Assembly (NCBI GenBank): GCA_900318355.1
Contig: ONKE01000007.1
Location: 1-57,376, forward strand
Direction: 5' to 3'
Length of the DNA stretch: 57,376 bases
Source: an uncultured Bacteroidales bacterium
GTDB taxonomy: Bacteria; Bacteroidota; Bacteroidia; Bacteroidales; UBA932
Shown: positions 33,843 to 42,130 of the stretch, piece by piece
Layout: every line of letters starts with the position of its first letter
Numbering within the stretch: position 1 is the first letter of the stretch
Position numbers and translations under genes: made by a program
Notes under the pieces: model-generated
Databases searched by the model: none
Seen by the model: the letters and a program-made list of their open reading frames with translations, nothing else
Told to the model about the DNA's origin: nothing

Positions 33843-35243
33843 ATGAAGTACAAACTGATACTGCTCCTTTCGGCCGCGCTGTGCTTCTCGTGTACCAAGA
33901 TCATCCGGCAGACGGTCTACGAATATCTGCCCCAGGAAGTGGACCCGGCAGACATTCCCGACCCCGGTACGTCGGATGACGATGGTGACGACGGCCTTGC
34001 CGGCCGCCTGATTTACTCCGTGCAGTCTTTCGGCGTGCTCCCGACCAATACTCCGGGAGTGAACAAGATAAAGCTCCAAAACGCCATCGACTGGGCCTCG
34101 GAGCAGGGTGCGGCCATATATATCGACCCGGTGAAGGGCGGTTATCCGGTGGGTAGCGGAATTATCCTCAAACAAAATGTTTCCCTTATCGGGGTCCACG
34201 GCCCCACCGGCCGCGGTACGGCCGTGACCCTCGATGACGGGAAGCGTTCCCCGACGGGTTCCCTGTTCGTCATCTCCGACAACAGCCACCCCTTCATCAC
34301 CGTGGAATCGGCCACGCAGATACGCGGCATCCAGTTCTACTATCCCGAGCAGGCATTTGACGACCCCTCCAAAATCATCGAATACCCGCCCACCATACAG
34401 GTGAGTCAAACACGTGGCGTGCAGGGAGTTACCCTCAGCTGCCTGACCTTCTACGGCGCCACTTTCGCCATGGACTTCCAGGCAAACGCCCAATACAATG
34501 CCTCCGGCGGCTTCACGGGAGGGACGCCATGCGAACAGATTCTCTTCGAACATTGCTACGGCTACCCGCTCAGCGGCCAGTTCATCGCCGTGAGCAGCTG
34601 CTTCGACATTCCGCGCATCCTCCATTGCCATGTCAATCCGGCGGTGATGCGCGAGTTCAAAGGCGACTACAACAAAGCCATGCTCGACTACGTTGTTAGC
34701 CGGAAAAACTACACTTACCGGATCGAGCACACCGACAATGCCCAGATAATGGATATATTCACCTACGGCAACTACGGTGGCATTTTCCTGGGCCCTTACA
34801 CCTACGGCCAGCTGACCAACTTCAATTTCGACTGCGTCCACACCGGCGTTTTCAAAGACGGCAACAGCGCCTTCAACCGCGTGTGGGAAGTGGCCCAGGG
34901 CTCGATTATCGCCAATGTCCCGTCGGGAAGCGAGGGCATCCACCCCTTCCTGGTCCAGGGCAACGGCCACCTGTCGATAACCAATGTCGACTGCTTCGGG
35001 ACCTCGGTTCCGCAGCTTACGTCGGTACGCGAGGCGACCGACTATATCCGCGTACAGGGCAGTTCGTATGTCACCGTGACCGGTGTCAACTGCCGCATGC
35101 GCAACTATTCATCGTCATCTCCGATTACGATAGCCAACGACAAAGCCGAAGTCAAGTTCGTAAACGCCGTCGACAAGAACAGCGAGGTCTTCGACTACTG
35201 GTACAAGAACGGAAAGACCGTGACAGATTTTGGAAACAATTAG
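33843..35243 (+). CDS. Right-handed beta-helix (pectate-lyase-3-like) lipoprotein
   Basis: This 466-residue lipoprotein (lipobox ALCFSC) has an acidic, Asp/Gly-rich linker at about 40-60. After that comes a pectate-lyase-superfamily beta-helix N-terminus (SVQSFGVLPTNTPGVNKIKLQNAIDWASEQGAAIYI, read in parts), followed by repeated short strands (GVQGVTLSCLTFYG; ILFEHCYGYPL). Such folds occur in polysaccharide lyases, GH28 and similar enzymes, and in non-catalytic binding proteins. I see no certain catalytic set. It lies 26 bases behind the terminator hairpin and 19 bases before the last GH92 gene, so it belongs to the mannose locus by position only. Confidence 0.7.
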   Translation: MKYKLILLLSAALCFSCTKIIRQTVYEYLPQEVDPADIPDPGTSDDDGDDGLAGRLIYSVQSFGVLPTNTPGVNKIKLQNAIDWASEQGAAIYIDPVKGGYPVGSGIILKQNVSLIGVHGPTGRGTAVTLDDGKRSPTGSLFVISDNSHPFITVESATQIRGIQFYYPEQAFDDPSKIIEYPPTIQVSQTRGVQGVTLSCLTFYGATFAMDFQANAQYNASGGFTGGTPCEQILFEHCYGYPLSGQFIAVSSCFDIPRILHCHVNPAVMREFKGDYNKAMLDYVVSRKNYTYRIEHTDNAQIMDIFTYGNYGGIFLGPYTYGQLTNFNFDCVHTGVFKDGNSAFNRVWEVAQGSIIANVPSGSEGIHPFLVQGNGHLSITNVDCFGTSVPQLTSVREATDYIRVQGSSYVTVTGVNCRMRNYSSSSPITIANDKAEVKFVNAVDKNSEVFDYWYKNGKTVTDFGNN

Positions 35244-35262
35244 CTGAAATTTGCGAAAAGAT

Positions 35263-37458
35263 ATGAAACTCAGAATGTTATTGCCGGCCGTCCTGGCCAC
35301 CGTCGCCGCCGTCTCCTGCGGCCGCGGCGTACCTTCTCCCGTTGACAGCGTCGATACCCATATCGGCGGAGTAGGCGTTCTGCTCCAGCCGACGCGCCCC
35401 ACCGTCCAGCTGCCCAATCAGCTGGTGCGCTGGTCGCCTCTGCGGGCCGACCTTCTCGACGACCAGGTGGCCGACTATCCGCTGACCCTTACCACGCACC
35501 GCCTGCAGAGCGTTTTCGGCTTCCTGCCGCTCCCCGTCGGAAGTGAGGAAGGGGCATGGTGGAGCCGTCGCCAGGTCTATGACAACGAAAAGACGACCCC
35601 GTACAGCTACACCTCGCTGCTTGAGGGCTGCAACATCCGTTTCAGCGCAGCCGCCCGCAGCGGTATCGCCGAGGTGAACTTCGACGGCGACAAGGGCGGA
35701 CTTCTCCGTTTCAATATCATTAACGGCCCCGACGGCAAATGGACCCTCGGCGAAGACGGCATCCTCCGCGGCGAGGAGTCGTTTGCGGGCATAAAGGCCT
35801 ATACCTGCGTGCTTTTCGACAGCCCGGTGGAGAAGGCCGCCGAGACCCCTGCGGGCCGCAATATCCTGCTTAAGACCGCAGCCAAGACCGTCCGCGTCCG
35901 CTACGCCATTTCCTATATCGACTGCGACCAGGCACTCGCCAACCTCGAAAAGGAGATTCCCGCATGGGATATCGACAAGGTGTGCGCCGACGCCCGTTCG
36001 GCATGGGAAGGCGCCCTGGGCCAGATCCAGGTCAAGGGCGGCACTCCGGAGCAGCGCAGGCTCTTCTACACCAGCCTGTGGCGCTGCCGCGAGCGCATGA
36101 TCGACATCAGCGAATACGGCCGCTACTACAGCGCCTTCGACCATGCGGTCCACGAGGCCGACCGTCCGTTCTACACCGACAACTGGCTCTGGGACACCCA
36201 CGTGTGCCTTGAGCCGCTGATCACCATCCTCGACCCGAAGATGGAGGAAGACAAGCTCTGGTCCTATATCGAGATGTACAAGCAGGCGGGCGTCGTGCCG
36301 TCGTTCGCCGTGATCTGGGGCGACTGGCCGGCCATGACCGGAAACTACGCCGCTGTCTGGATGGCGGATTCCCGCGCCAAGGGCCTGGAATTCGACCTGG
36401 AAACCGGCTATGAAGGCGTTAAGGAAAATTCCCTGAAAGAGACCCTGCTGCCTTGGAGAAACGGCCCCAGGTGCCCTCTGGACGACTTTTACGATGAACA
36501 CGGCTGGTATCCGGCCCTTCATCCCGGCGAGGCCGAGACAGAACCTCTGGTGAGCCTGCCGTGGGAGCGCCGTCAGGCCGTGGCCCTTTCCACCGCATTC
36601 TCCTATGCCGACTGGGCCGCAGCGCAGCTTGCAAGGGAGCTCGGCAAGACCGACGACGAATCCGTCTTCCTGCGCCGTGCGGCATTCTACCGCAACGTCT
36701 ATCGTCCCGACAAGGGCCTCTTCTGGCCCAAGGACAAGGATGGCAACTGGATCGAAGGCGTCGACCCCCGCTATATGGACCGCGCCTATTTCACCGAAAA
36801 CAACGCCTACACCTTCCAGTGGGACGTCAAGCACGACCTCGACGGCCTCTTCGATCTGATGGGCGGCCGCGCCGAGGCTGAAAAGAAGCTCGACGCCCTG
36901 TTCCGCATCCCGCTATCGATGCCCAAGTTCGAATTCTTCAAGATACTCCCCGACGCTACCGGCATGGTCGGCCAGTTCGCCATGGGCAACGAGCCCAGCT
37001 TCCACATCCCGTACATCTACAACTACCTCGGAAGCCCCTGGAAGACCCAGAAGCGCATCCATCACCTCATCGACAACCTCTTCTCGGCCACTGTGAGCGG
37101 CATCCCCGGCGACGAAGACGGCGGCGGCATGAGCTCCTTCGTGGTGTTCTCCATGATGGGATTCTTCCCCGTCACGCCCGGTATCCCGGTCTATGCCATA
37201 GGCAGTCCGTTCTTCGAGGAGGCGAGCATCGCTCTTCCTGGAGGCAAACACTTCACCGTCAAGGCTATAGGCCAGTCGGCGGACAATAAGTACATCCGCA
37301 GCGCCAAGCTTAACGGCAAACCTCTCGACAGGTCGTGGTTCACCCACGAAGAACTCATGGCCGGCGGCGTGCTCGAGCTTCAGATGGACAGCGTGCCCAA
37401 CAAGGACTGGGGCAAGGACAATCTCCCTCCGTCCAACATCAACTACCGCGGCCTATGA
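35263..37458 (+). CDS. GH92 family alpha-mannosidase-like lipoprotein (divergent)
   Basis: This is a 731-residue GH92 lipoprotein (lipobox AAVSC, Cys19). ATG 35263 was chosen because it gives a full signal peptide; a TTG 12 bases earlier is less likely. The N-terminal motif is changed (VDTHIGGVGVLLQPTRPTVQL in place of the usual xxFxGTxxxGHxxPGA pattern), which suggests another substrate. The acid is kept (FTENNAYTFQW, Glu512), GNEPSFHIPYIYNYLG is intact, and the base region is GDEDGGGMSSFVVFSMMGF (Asp617-Asp619) with SSF where others have SAW. It is the final gene of the plus-strand locus, followed by a strong hairpin. Confidence 0.88.
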   Translation: MKLRMLLPAVLATVAAVSCGRGVPSPVDSVDTHIGGVGVLLQPTRPTVQLPNQLVRWSPLRADLLDDQVADYPLTLTTHRLQSVFGFLPLPVGSEEGAWWSRRQVYDNEKTTPYSYTSLLEGCNIRFSAAARSGIAEVNFDGDKGGLLRFNIINGPDGKWTLGEDGILRGEESFAGIKAYTCVLFDSPVEKAAETPAGRNILLKTAAKTVRVRYAISYIDCDQALANLEKEIPAWDIDKVCADARSAWEGALGQIQVKGGTPEQRRLFYTSLWRCRERMIDISEYGRYYSAFDHAVHEADRPFYTDNWLWDTHVCLEPLITILDPKMEEDKLWSYIEMYKQAGVVPSFAVIWGDWPAMTGNYAAVWMADSRAKGLEFDLETGYEGVKENSLKETLLPWRNGPRCPLDDFYDEHGWYPALHPGEAETEPLVSLPWERRQAVALSTAFSYADWAAAQLARELGKTDDESVFLRRAAFYRNVYRPDKGLFWPKDKDGNWIEGVDPRYMDRAYFTENNAYTFQWDVKHDLDGLFDLMGGRAEAEKKLDALFRIPLSMPKFEFFKILPDATGMVGQFAMGNEPSFHIPYIYNYLGSPWKTQKRIHHLIDNLFSATVSGIPGDEDGGGMSSFVVFSMMGFFPVTPGIPVYAIGSPFFEEASIALPGGKHFTVKAIGQSADNKYIRSAKLNGKPLDRSWFTHEELMAGGVLELQMDSVPNKDWGKDNLPPSNINYRGL

Positions 37459-37480
37459 GAAATATCGGGCAGCAATAAAG

Positions 37481-37508
37481 ATTATGGCCGGGTTCTCCCG
37501 GCCATAAT
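37481..37508. terminator. Bidirectional terminator hairpin between convergent genes
   Basis: ATTATGGCCGGG (37481-37492) pairs perfectly with CCCGGCCATAAT (37497-37508) around a four-base loop. It ends the plus-strand locus. Its right arm touches the stop codon of the convergent 130-residue gene, so it can serve both strands; the tails are only moderately U-rich. Confidence 0.7.
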
Positions 37509-37900
37509 TATTTCCTTTTGCGCTTGTCGCGGGCTTTTTGGGCGCGTGCGGCGCCGCTTTTGAGGTAGCGGGACCATTGGTCCGGGCGGAAAATGCGCTC
37601 GTAGGTGCGGTCGATCTGTTCGGCCCACTTGTCGCTAACGGCGATGAACAGGTCCTGGCTTTCCACCTTGGCCTTCTGCAGCTCCTTGAACTCGGCCTCG
37701 AGGGCGGCCAGGTCGTGCTGTAGCGTGGAATCGACGTAAAACACCTGGGCCGGATCGAGCTTCAGGAGCTCTTCCAGACGGTTGGCTTCCTTGGCGGCGC
37801 GCTCCTCGACGGTGAGGGGCTTGGCGGGCTGCTGGGACTGGGCCGACGCTGCGCAGATGCTTACAAAAACGGCAACTATGGTGAAAAACGTGTGTTTCAT
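37508..37900 (-). CDS. Small exported alpha-helical protein, function unknown
   Basis: This 130-residue protein has a cleavable signal peptide (ending AASAQ). The mature part is almost entirely charged and helical: KPLTVEERAAKEANRLEELLKLDP, a middle region with VFYVDSTLQHDLAALEAEFKELQKAK, then YERIFRPDQWSRYLKSG and a very basic tail (RDKRKRK). The overall shape (short, helical, E/K-rich, an L-T-x-E start and a DPAQ repeat-like pattern) recalls periplasmic Spy/CpxP-type or DUF4890-type proteins common in Bacteroidales, but I cannot assign a family firmly. It has its own promoter, divergent from the dipeptidase gene. Confidence 0.75.
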   Translation of the reverse strand: MKHTFFTIVAVFVSICAASAQSQQPAKPLTVEERAAKEANRLEELLKLDPAQVFYVDSTLQHDLAALEAEFKELQKAKVESQDLFIAVSDKWAEQIDRTYERIFRPDQWSRYLKSGAARAQKARDKRKRK

Positions 37901-37914
37901 AGCGAAAAAATCCT

Positions 37915-37922
37915 TAGATTTG
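37915..37922 (+). promoter_or_regulatory. Bacteroidota -7 box (TAGATTTG) for dipeptidase gene
   Basis: TAGATTTG matches TAnnTTTG 28 bases before ATG 37951. It is face to face with the minus-strand box at 37936-37943. Confidence 0.55.
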
Positions 37923-37935
37923 TAGTCTTAACTCG

Positions 37936-37943
37936 CAAAAGTA
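37936..37943 (-). promoter_or_regulatory. Bacteroidota -7 box (TACTTTTG) for small exported protein
   Basis: On the minus strand TACTTTTG matches TAnnTTTG and lies 35 bases before ATG 37900. Its transcript would run through the opposing plus-strand promoter. Confidence 0.5.
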
Positions 37944-37950
37944 CACATTT

Positions 37951-39750
37951 ATGGACGGAAAAACAATAATCGGCGGAATTCTTGTCGCGGCGGCCCTGCT
38001 GCTGCCGGCATCCTCGTCCGAGGCCTGCACCAACGTTATAATCACTCCCGGCGCCAGCGCCGACGGTTCCGTGCTCGTCTCATACGCCGCCGATTCCCAC
38101 TGGCTCTTCGGAGAGCTTTACTACGCACCCGCAGCCGACTGGAAGCCCGGCAGTATGCGCAAGATATTCGATTGGGATTCAGGTCGTTATCTCGGTGAAA
38201 TCGAGCAGGTCCCCCACACCTACCAGCGCGTGGGCAACATGAACGAACACCAGCTCATCATAGCCGAGACCACATTCGGCGGCCGCCACGAGCTTGCCGA
38301 CCGTCATGGCATCCTCGACTACGGCAGCCTGATCTACATCGCCCTCGAGCGCTGCAAGACCGCCCGCGATGCTATCAAATGCATGACCGACCTCGTGGAA
38401 CAATATGGCTACTGCTCTGAAGGCGAGACGTTTACCATTGCCGACAAGAACGAGGTCTGGATTATGGAGATGGTCGGAAAGGGCGTTATCATGAAGAACG
38501 GCCGCAATCTCAACAAGGGTGCCGTGTGGGTGGCCCGCCGCGTTCCCGACGGCTATATCTGCGCCCATGCCAACCAGGCCCGCATCCGCACGTTCCCTCT
38601 TCACGATCCCGACAACTGCCTCTATTCCAAGGATGTAATCTCCTTCGCACGCAAGAAGGAATGGTTCGAGGGCGAGGACGACCAGTTCAGTTTTGCCGAC
38701 ACTTACTGTCCTCTCGACTTCGGCGCCATGCGCGGCTGCGAGGCCCGTGTCTGGAGTGCATTCAACATTCTCAGCAACGGCTGGTTCAGCTACGAAGACG
38801 AAACCGGCCGCATCGTCACCAAAGACGCCTCGTCATGGCTCGACCATGCCCTGGGCCACAATGCCGACAATCGCCTCCCGCTGTTTATCCAGCCGGCCAA
38901 GAAAATGACTGTCAAGGATATAGCCGACGTCATGCGTGACCATTACGAAGGCACTCCGCTGGACATGACCCAGGATATCGGTGCGGGCGGCAATGCCCTT
39001 CCTTACCGCTGGCGCCCGATGGAGTTCGAGTTCGACGGCAAGACCTATGTCAATGAAAGGGCTATCGCCACGCAGCAGACCGGCTTCTGGTTCGTCGGCC
39101 AGGCCCGCGGCGCCTTCCCCGATGTCATCGGCGGTATAATCTGGTTTGGCACCGACGATGCCGCAACATCTTATCTGACACCTATTTACACCAACACAAC
39201 CAAGGTGCCCAAGTGCTTCGAAGTCGGCAACGGCAACATGCTCACCTATTCGCCGACGGCCTCATTCTGGATTAACAACCGCGTCAGCAACGCGTGCTAC
39301 CGCATGTACAACCAGATGGCTCCGTTCGTGCGCAAGGAAATCGACGCCTTCGAGAAAGATCAGCTCGAGAAGGTCCACGAGGCCGACAACCGCGCCCTCG
39401 ACCTCTATAAGGCCGCCGCTGAAAAGGCCGTCGCAAAGGCCCAGAAGAAAGGTTACGACTACGACCCCAAGACCGACACCGGCTCAGACATGATGTCCGT
39501 CAAGAGGCATCTTACCGATTATTCGGTAACTACGGCCCAGAACCAGTTCAAGGCCTGGAGCAAGCTGGAAGAGACCCTGCTTGTGAAGTTTATCGACGGC
39601 AACGTCAAGCCCCAGAATCCCGACGGCACCTTCGTCCACAGCGAATTCTCCAAGAACCAGCCCGGCAAGATCGACTGGCCCGGCTACACCGAAATCTGGA
39701 AGGAAACCGTCGCCACCGAGCACGGCGCCATCCTCGAGGTGAAGGAATAA
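37951..39750 (+). CDS. C69-family dipeptidase (PepD-like), exported
   Basis: This 599-residue protein is a peptidase of family C69 (formerly U34). These are N-terminal-nucleophile hydrolases whose new N-terminal Cys is the catalytic residue. Here a signal-like stretch ends at SSSEA and Cys26 follows (ACTNVIITPGASADGSVLVS), matching the family start. Further family patterns are GELYYAPAADW, the loop NEHQLIIAETTFGGR, and GWFSYEDETGRIV. Length is normal for the Bacteroidota branch. It likely degrades dipeptides in the periplasm. It converges on the esterase gene with only four bases between stops. Confidence 0.87.
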   Translation: MDGKTIIGGILVAAALLLPASSSEACTNVIITPGASADGSVLVSYAADSHWLFGELYYAPAADWKPGSMRKIFDWDSGRYLGEIEQVPHTYQRVGNMNEHQLIIAETTFGGRHELADRHGILDYGSLIYIALERCKTARDAIKCMTDLVEQYGYCSEGETFTIADKNEVWIMEMVGKGVIMKNGRNLNKGAVWVARRVPDGYICAHANQARIRTFPLHDPDNCLYSKDVISFARKKEWFEGEDDQFSFADTYCPLDFGAMRGCEARVWSAFNILSNGWFSYEDETGRIVTKDASSWLDHALGHNADNRLPLFIQPAKKMTVKDIADVMRDHYEGTPLDMTQDIGAGGNALPYRWRPMEFEFDGKTYVNERAIATQQTGFWFVGQARGAFPDVIGGIIWFGTDDAATSYLTPIYTNTTKVPKCFEVGNGNMLTYSPTASFWINNRVSNACYRMYNQMAPFVRKEIDAFEKDQLEKVHEADNRALDLYKAAAEKAVAKAQKKGYDYDPKTDTGSDMMSVKRHLTDYSVTTAQNQFKAWSKLEETLLVKFIDGNVKPQNPDGTFVHSEFSKNQPGKIDWPGYTEIWKETVATEHGAILEVKE

Positions 39751-39754
39751 CGGC

Positions 39755-40594
39755 TCAGCGGCCGTCGCCGAGGGGGGAGCCATCGATTTTTTCGCCGAAC
39801 CAGCGGAGATGGAGCCAGACCACCCAGGTCCAGTAGGTCCAGGTGTGGCGGCCGGGGGAGAGCATGGCTATGTGACGGAGTCCGAGCTCGCGGCAGCGGC
39901 CGGAGAAGTCTTCTGTGGCGCCGACAAAGGTCTTGTCTTCCGTGCCGCAGGTGACTACCAGCAGCTTGTCAGCCCAGTCCGGGCAGCGCTCCTGGATGCG
40001 CTCCAAGCGGTTTATCGCGCTCTCGGGGGCGCAGTCTTCGATTGTCTCGACGCCGAGGAGTTTGGGAAGCAGGAATTTCGATCCGCCGGTGTATTTGAGG
40101 TCCACGACTCCGCTCATGGAGCCGGCTCCGCGGAAACGCTCAGGATAGTCCAGGAATATGTTCATTGCGCCGTGACCGCCCATCGACAGCCCGCTGATGA
40201 AGGTCTTGTCGGCGGCCAGGCCGTAGTGTGAATCGATCTGCGGCCAGAATTCCTCCCAGAAGAACTTCCTCCACTGCATCGTGCCCTCGCCGGCCTGGTT
40301 GAGGTACCAGCTGGCGTAGAAGCCGTCCGGGGTGATGATGCGGAAGCCTGTGCCGTCGCTGAGTTCCTGCAGGTCCATGTGGCTCTGCCAGTCGCGATAG
40401 CAGCCGCTGTAGCCGTGGAGAAGGATGAGGGTCGGGATGTTCTTCTCTCCGGCGAGCACCTTTGGCGTATATACCAGTACGGTGTCATTGCACCCGAGGT
40501 TGCGGGGCGACTCTATCACATGGAGGTTAAAAGCCCTGGCCGGAAGAATCGCGGCCACAAACAGCAGAACGCAGATAATTCTTGTTTTCATCAT
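39755..40594 (-). CDS. Secreted alpha/beta-hydrolase esterase (esterase D-like)
   Basis: This is a 279-residue exported hydrolase. The start is ATG 40594 (or 40591), giving a signal peptide MMKTRIICVLLFVAAILPARA. The alpha/beta-hydrolase fold is shown by the oxyanion strand LILLHGYSGCYRDW, the nucleophile elbow GLSMGGHGAMN, and a late His in PGRHTWTYW. The closest group is the esterase D/putative acetyl- or feruloyl-esterase set found attached to xylanases. It could deacylate glycans, but its neighbours are peptidase and ATPase genes, so no pathway can be named. It has a promoter divergent from the AAA gene. Confidence 0.85.
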   Translation of the reverse strand: MMKTRIICVLLFVAAILPARAFNLHVIESPRNLGCNDTVLVYTPKVLAGEKNIPTLILLHGYSGCYRDWQSHMDLQELSDGTGFRIITPDGFYASWYLNQAGEGTMQWRKFFWEEFWPQIDSHYGLAADKTFISGLSMGGHGAMNIFLDYPERFRGAGSMSGVVDLKYTGGSKFLLPKLLGVETIEDCAPESAINRLERIQERCPDWADKLLVVTCGTEDKTFVGATEDFSGRCRELGLRHIAMLSPGRHTWTYWTWVVWLHLRWFGEKIDGSPLGDGR

Positions 40595-40665
40595 CTTTGG
40601 TTTTATGAAAAACATGAGGCCATGGGCGGCCACAGGTTTTGGAACGAGGCAACTTATTTTTTCTG

Positions 40666-40673
40666 CAAAAATA
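40666..40673 (-). promoter_or_regulatory. Bacteroidota -7 box (TATTTTTG) for esterase gene
   Basis: On the minus strand TATTTTTG matches TAnnTTTG about 70 bases ahead of ATG 40594, in an AT-rich patch shared with the divergent AAA gene promoter. Confidence 0.5.
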
Positions 40674-40694
40674 GAAAATATAATTGGGAATTGC

Positions 40695-40702
40695 TATCTT
40701 TG
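40695..40702 (+). promoter_or_regulatory. Bacteroidota -7 box (TATCTTTG) for AAA/DUF234 gene
   Basis: TATCTTTG lies 33 bases before ATG 40736, back to back with the esterase promoter 21 bases away. Confidence 0.6.
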
Positions 40703-40735
40703 TGAGGATTGTTTAACAATTGTTAATTTAACAAA

Positions 40736-42130
40736 ATGGATAATTACGGACGGGAAAGTGAAAGCAAACTGCTTCAGAGGCAGCAATGGCTATCGAAAGA
40801 GCAGCGTGCGAGGATGAGTTTGATTACGGGCTCCGAGGGCGTGGGCAAGCGGAGTCTGGTCGTTGGCGCCCTCCGGGAGGAGACGATTATATGGTGCCGT
40901 TTCTGCGACAAGGCCGAGCCTTTGCTGCTGGAGGAGATATGCCAGCAGATCCGCTCACGACTAGGTCTGTATATTCCGCGCACGGTGCTGACGCTCCAGC
41001 TGCTTTTCGACTGGCTCTTCGACATCGGGGACAAGGCGCAGTTCGTGCTGGTGTTCGAGTCCTTCGACGACCTCGTGAGAAAGGACCCGGAACTGGTCCG
41101 CTTCATTGCGACCCGCTGGAAGGCCGGCAGGCGCACGCTGCGCATCCATCTTGTCATCCTGTCCACCAACATGGCGCAGACCCGCGCCGCGTTCGAGGCT
41201 GAGGGTGCCCCCATGCTCGGTTTTCCGGACCAGCGCATCGATCTGATGCCGTTCACCGCGCAGGAACTCCGTTCCATCCTCGAGTCGGCGAATCCGCAGG
41301 CGACGGGGGAAGACCTGCTGGCCTTTTTCATGGCTACGGGTGGCATGCCGGAGGCGGTGTCGATGCTCCTGCGCGACGATATATGCACCAAAGACGCCAT
41401 CTTGCGCGCCCTCGTGACCCGCACATCTTCGATTTATCGCCGCGCCGAACATCTCTGCTCGGTGGTGAGAGGCCGTAATTCCGAAGTGTACCTGTCAATC
41501 CTCCAGCTGATTGCCCAGGGCGCGAAATCGCAGGCCGAAATCGAGACGCGGCTCGGCGGAATGGTGGTAGGAGGCCATCTGGCCAAGCTGGAAAACGAAT
41601 TCCAGGTGCTCACGAAAATGCGCCCCGTGCTGGCCGAGCCGGGCAGCCGCAACGTCGTCCGCTACCAGATAAACGACCTGTCGCTCGATTTCTGGTTCCG
41701 CTACATCGAGGCCAACCGCCCGATGGTCGTACTCGGCCACGAAGATGCCCTCTACGATATCGTGGAGGCCGATTTTGCCGTCTACGGCACGGAGATCATG
41801 CGCCGCTGGTTCCTGCGCCGCTTCGCCGAGGAAAACCGCTTCGACTCCCTTGGCGGCGACTGGCGTTTCAGCGTGCAGACGGCCCAGTCCAACCGCCAGA
41901 ACGTCTTCGTCCACAAGGCCCATGCCCGCACGACAAAGATCACGACGGTCTACGAACTCGACATCGTCGCCATCGACAACAAACACAAAAAGGCCCTCAT
42001 CGCCGATGTGGAAATGACGCCGGAAAACTTTGAAAAAGGCCCCTTCCTCGACCGCGTCTCCGCGCTGAAAAAAGGGCCCCTGAAGGGTTACACTATAGAT
42101 TCCCGCCTGTTTACGCTGGCGGACATGTGA
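40736..42130 (+). CDS. AAA ATPase/DUF234-type protein with degenerate active sites
   Basis: This 464-residue cytoplasmic protein has the layout of the common Bacteroidota/archaeal ATPase-DUF234 family: an N-terminal AAA domain (about 1-215), a winged-helix region (about 255-330; LSILQLIAQGAKSQAEIETRLG), and a C-terminal nuclease-like domain (about 335-464; YQINDLSLDFWFRYI onward). All key sites are altered. Walker A reads G32-SEGVGK38-R39-S40, with Arg where Ser/Thr should follow Lys. Walker B reads FVLVFESF with Glu108-Ser109 in place of Asp-Glu. In the PD-(D/E)xK-like site, ELDIVAID is present (Asp409) but the usual E-x-K strand is D424-V-E426. Function of the family is unclear; this copy may not hydrolyse ATP or cut DNA. 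Confidence 0.82.
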   Translation: MDNYGRESESKLLQRQQWLSKEQRARMSLITGSEGVGKRSLVVGALREETIIWCRFCDKAEPLLLEEICQQIRSRLGLYIPRTVLTLQLLFDWLFDIGDKAQFVLVFESFDDLVRKDPELVRFIATRWKAGRRTLRIHLVILSTNMAQTRAAFEAEGAPMLGFPDQRIDLMPFTAQELRSILESANPQATGEDLLAFFMATGGMPEAVSMLLRDDICTKDAILRALVTRTSSIYRRAEHLCSVVRGRNSEVYLSILQLIAQGAKSQAEIETRLGGMVVGGHLAKLENEFQVLTKMRPVLAEPGSRNVVRYQINDLSLDFWFRYIEANRPMVVLGHEDALYDIVEADFAVYGTEIMRRWFLRRFAEENRFDSLGGDWRFSVQTAQSNRQNVFVHKAHARTTKITTVYELDIVAIDNKHKKALIADVEMTPENFEKGPFLDRVSALKKGPLKGYTIDSRLFTLADM

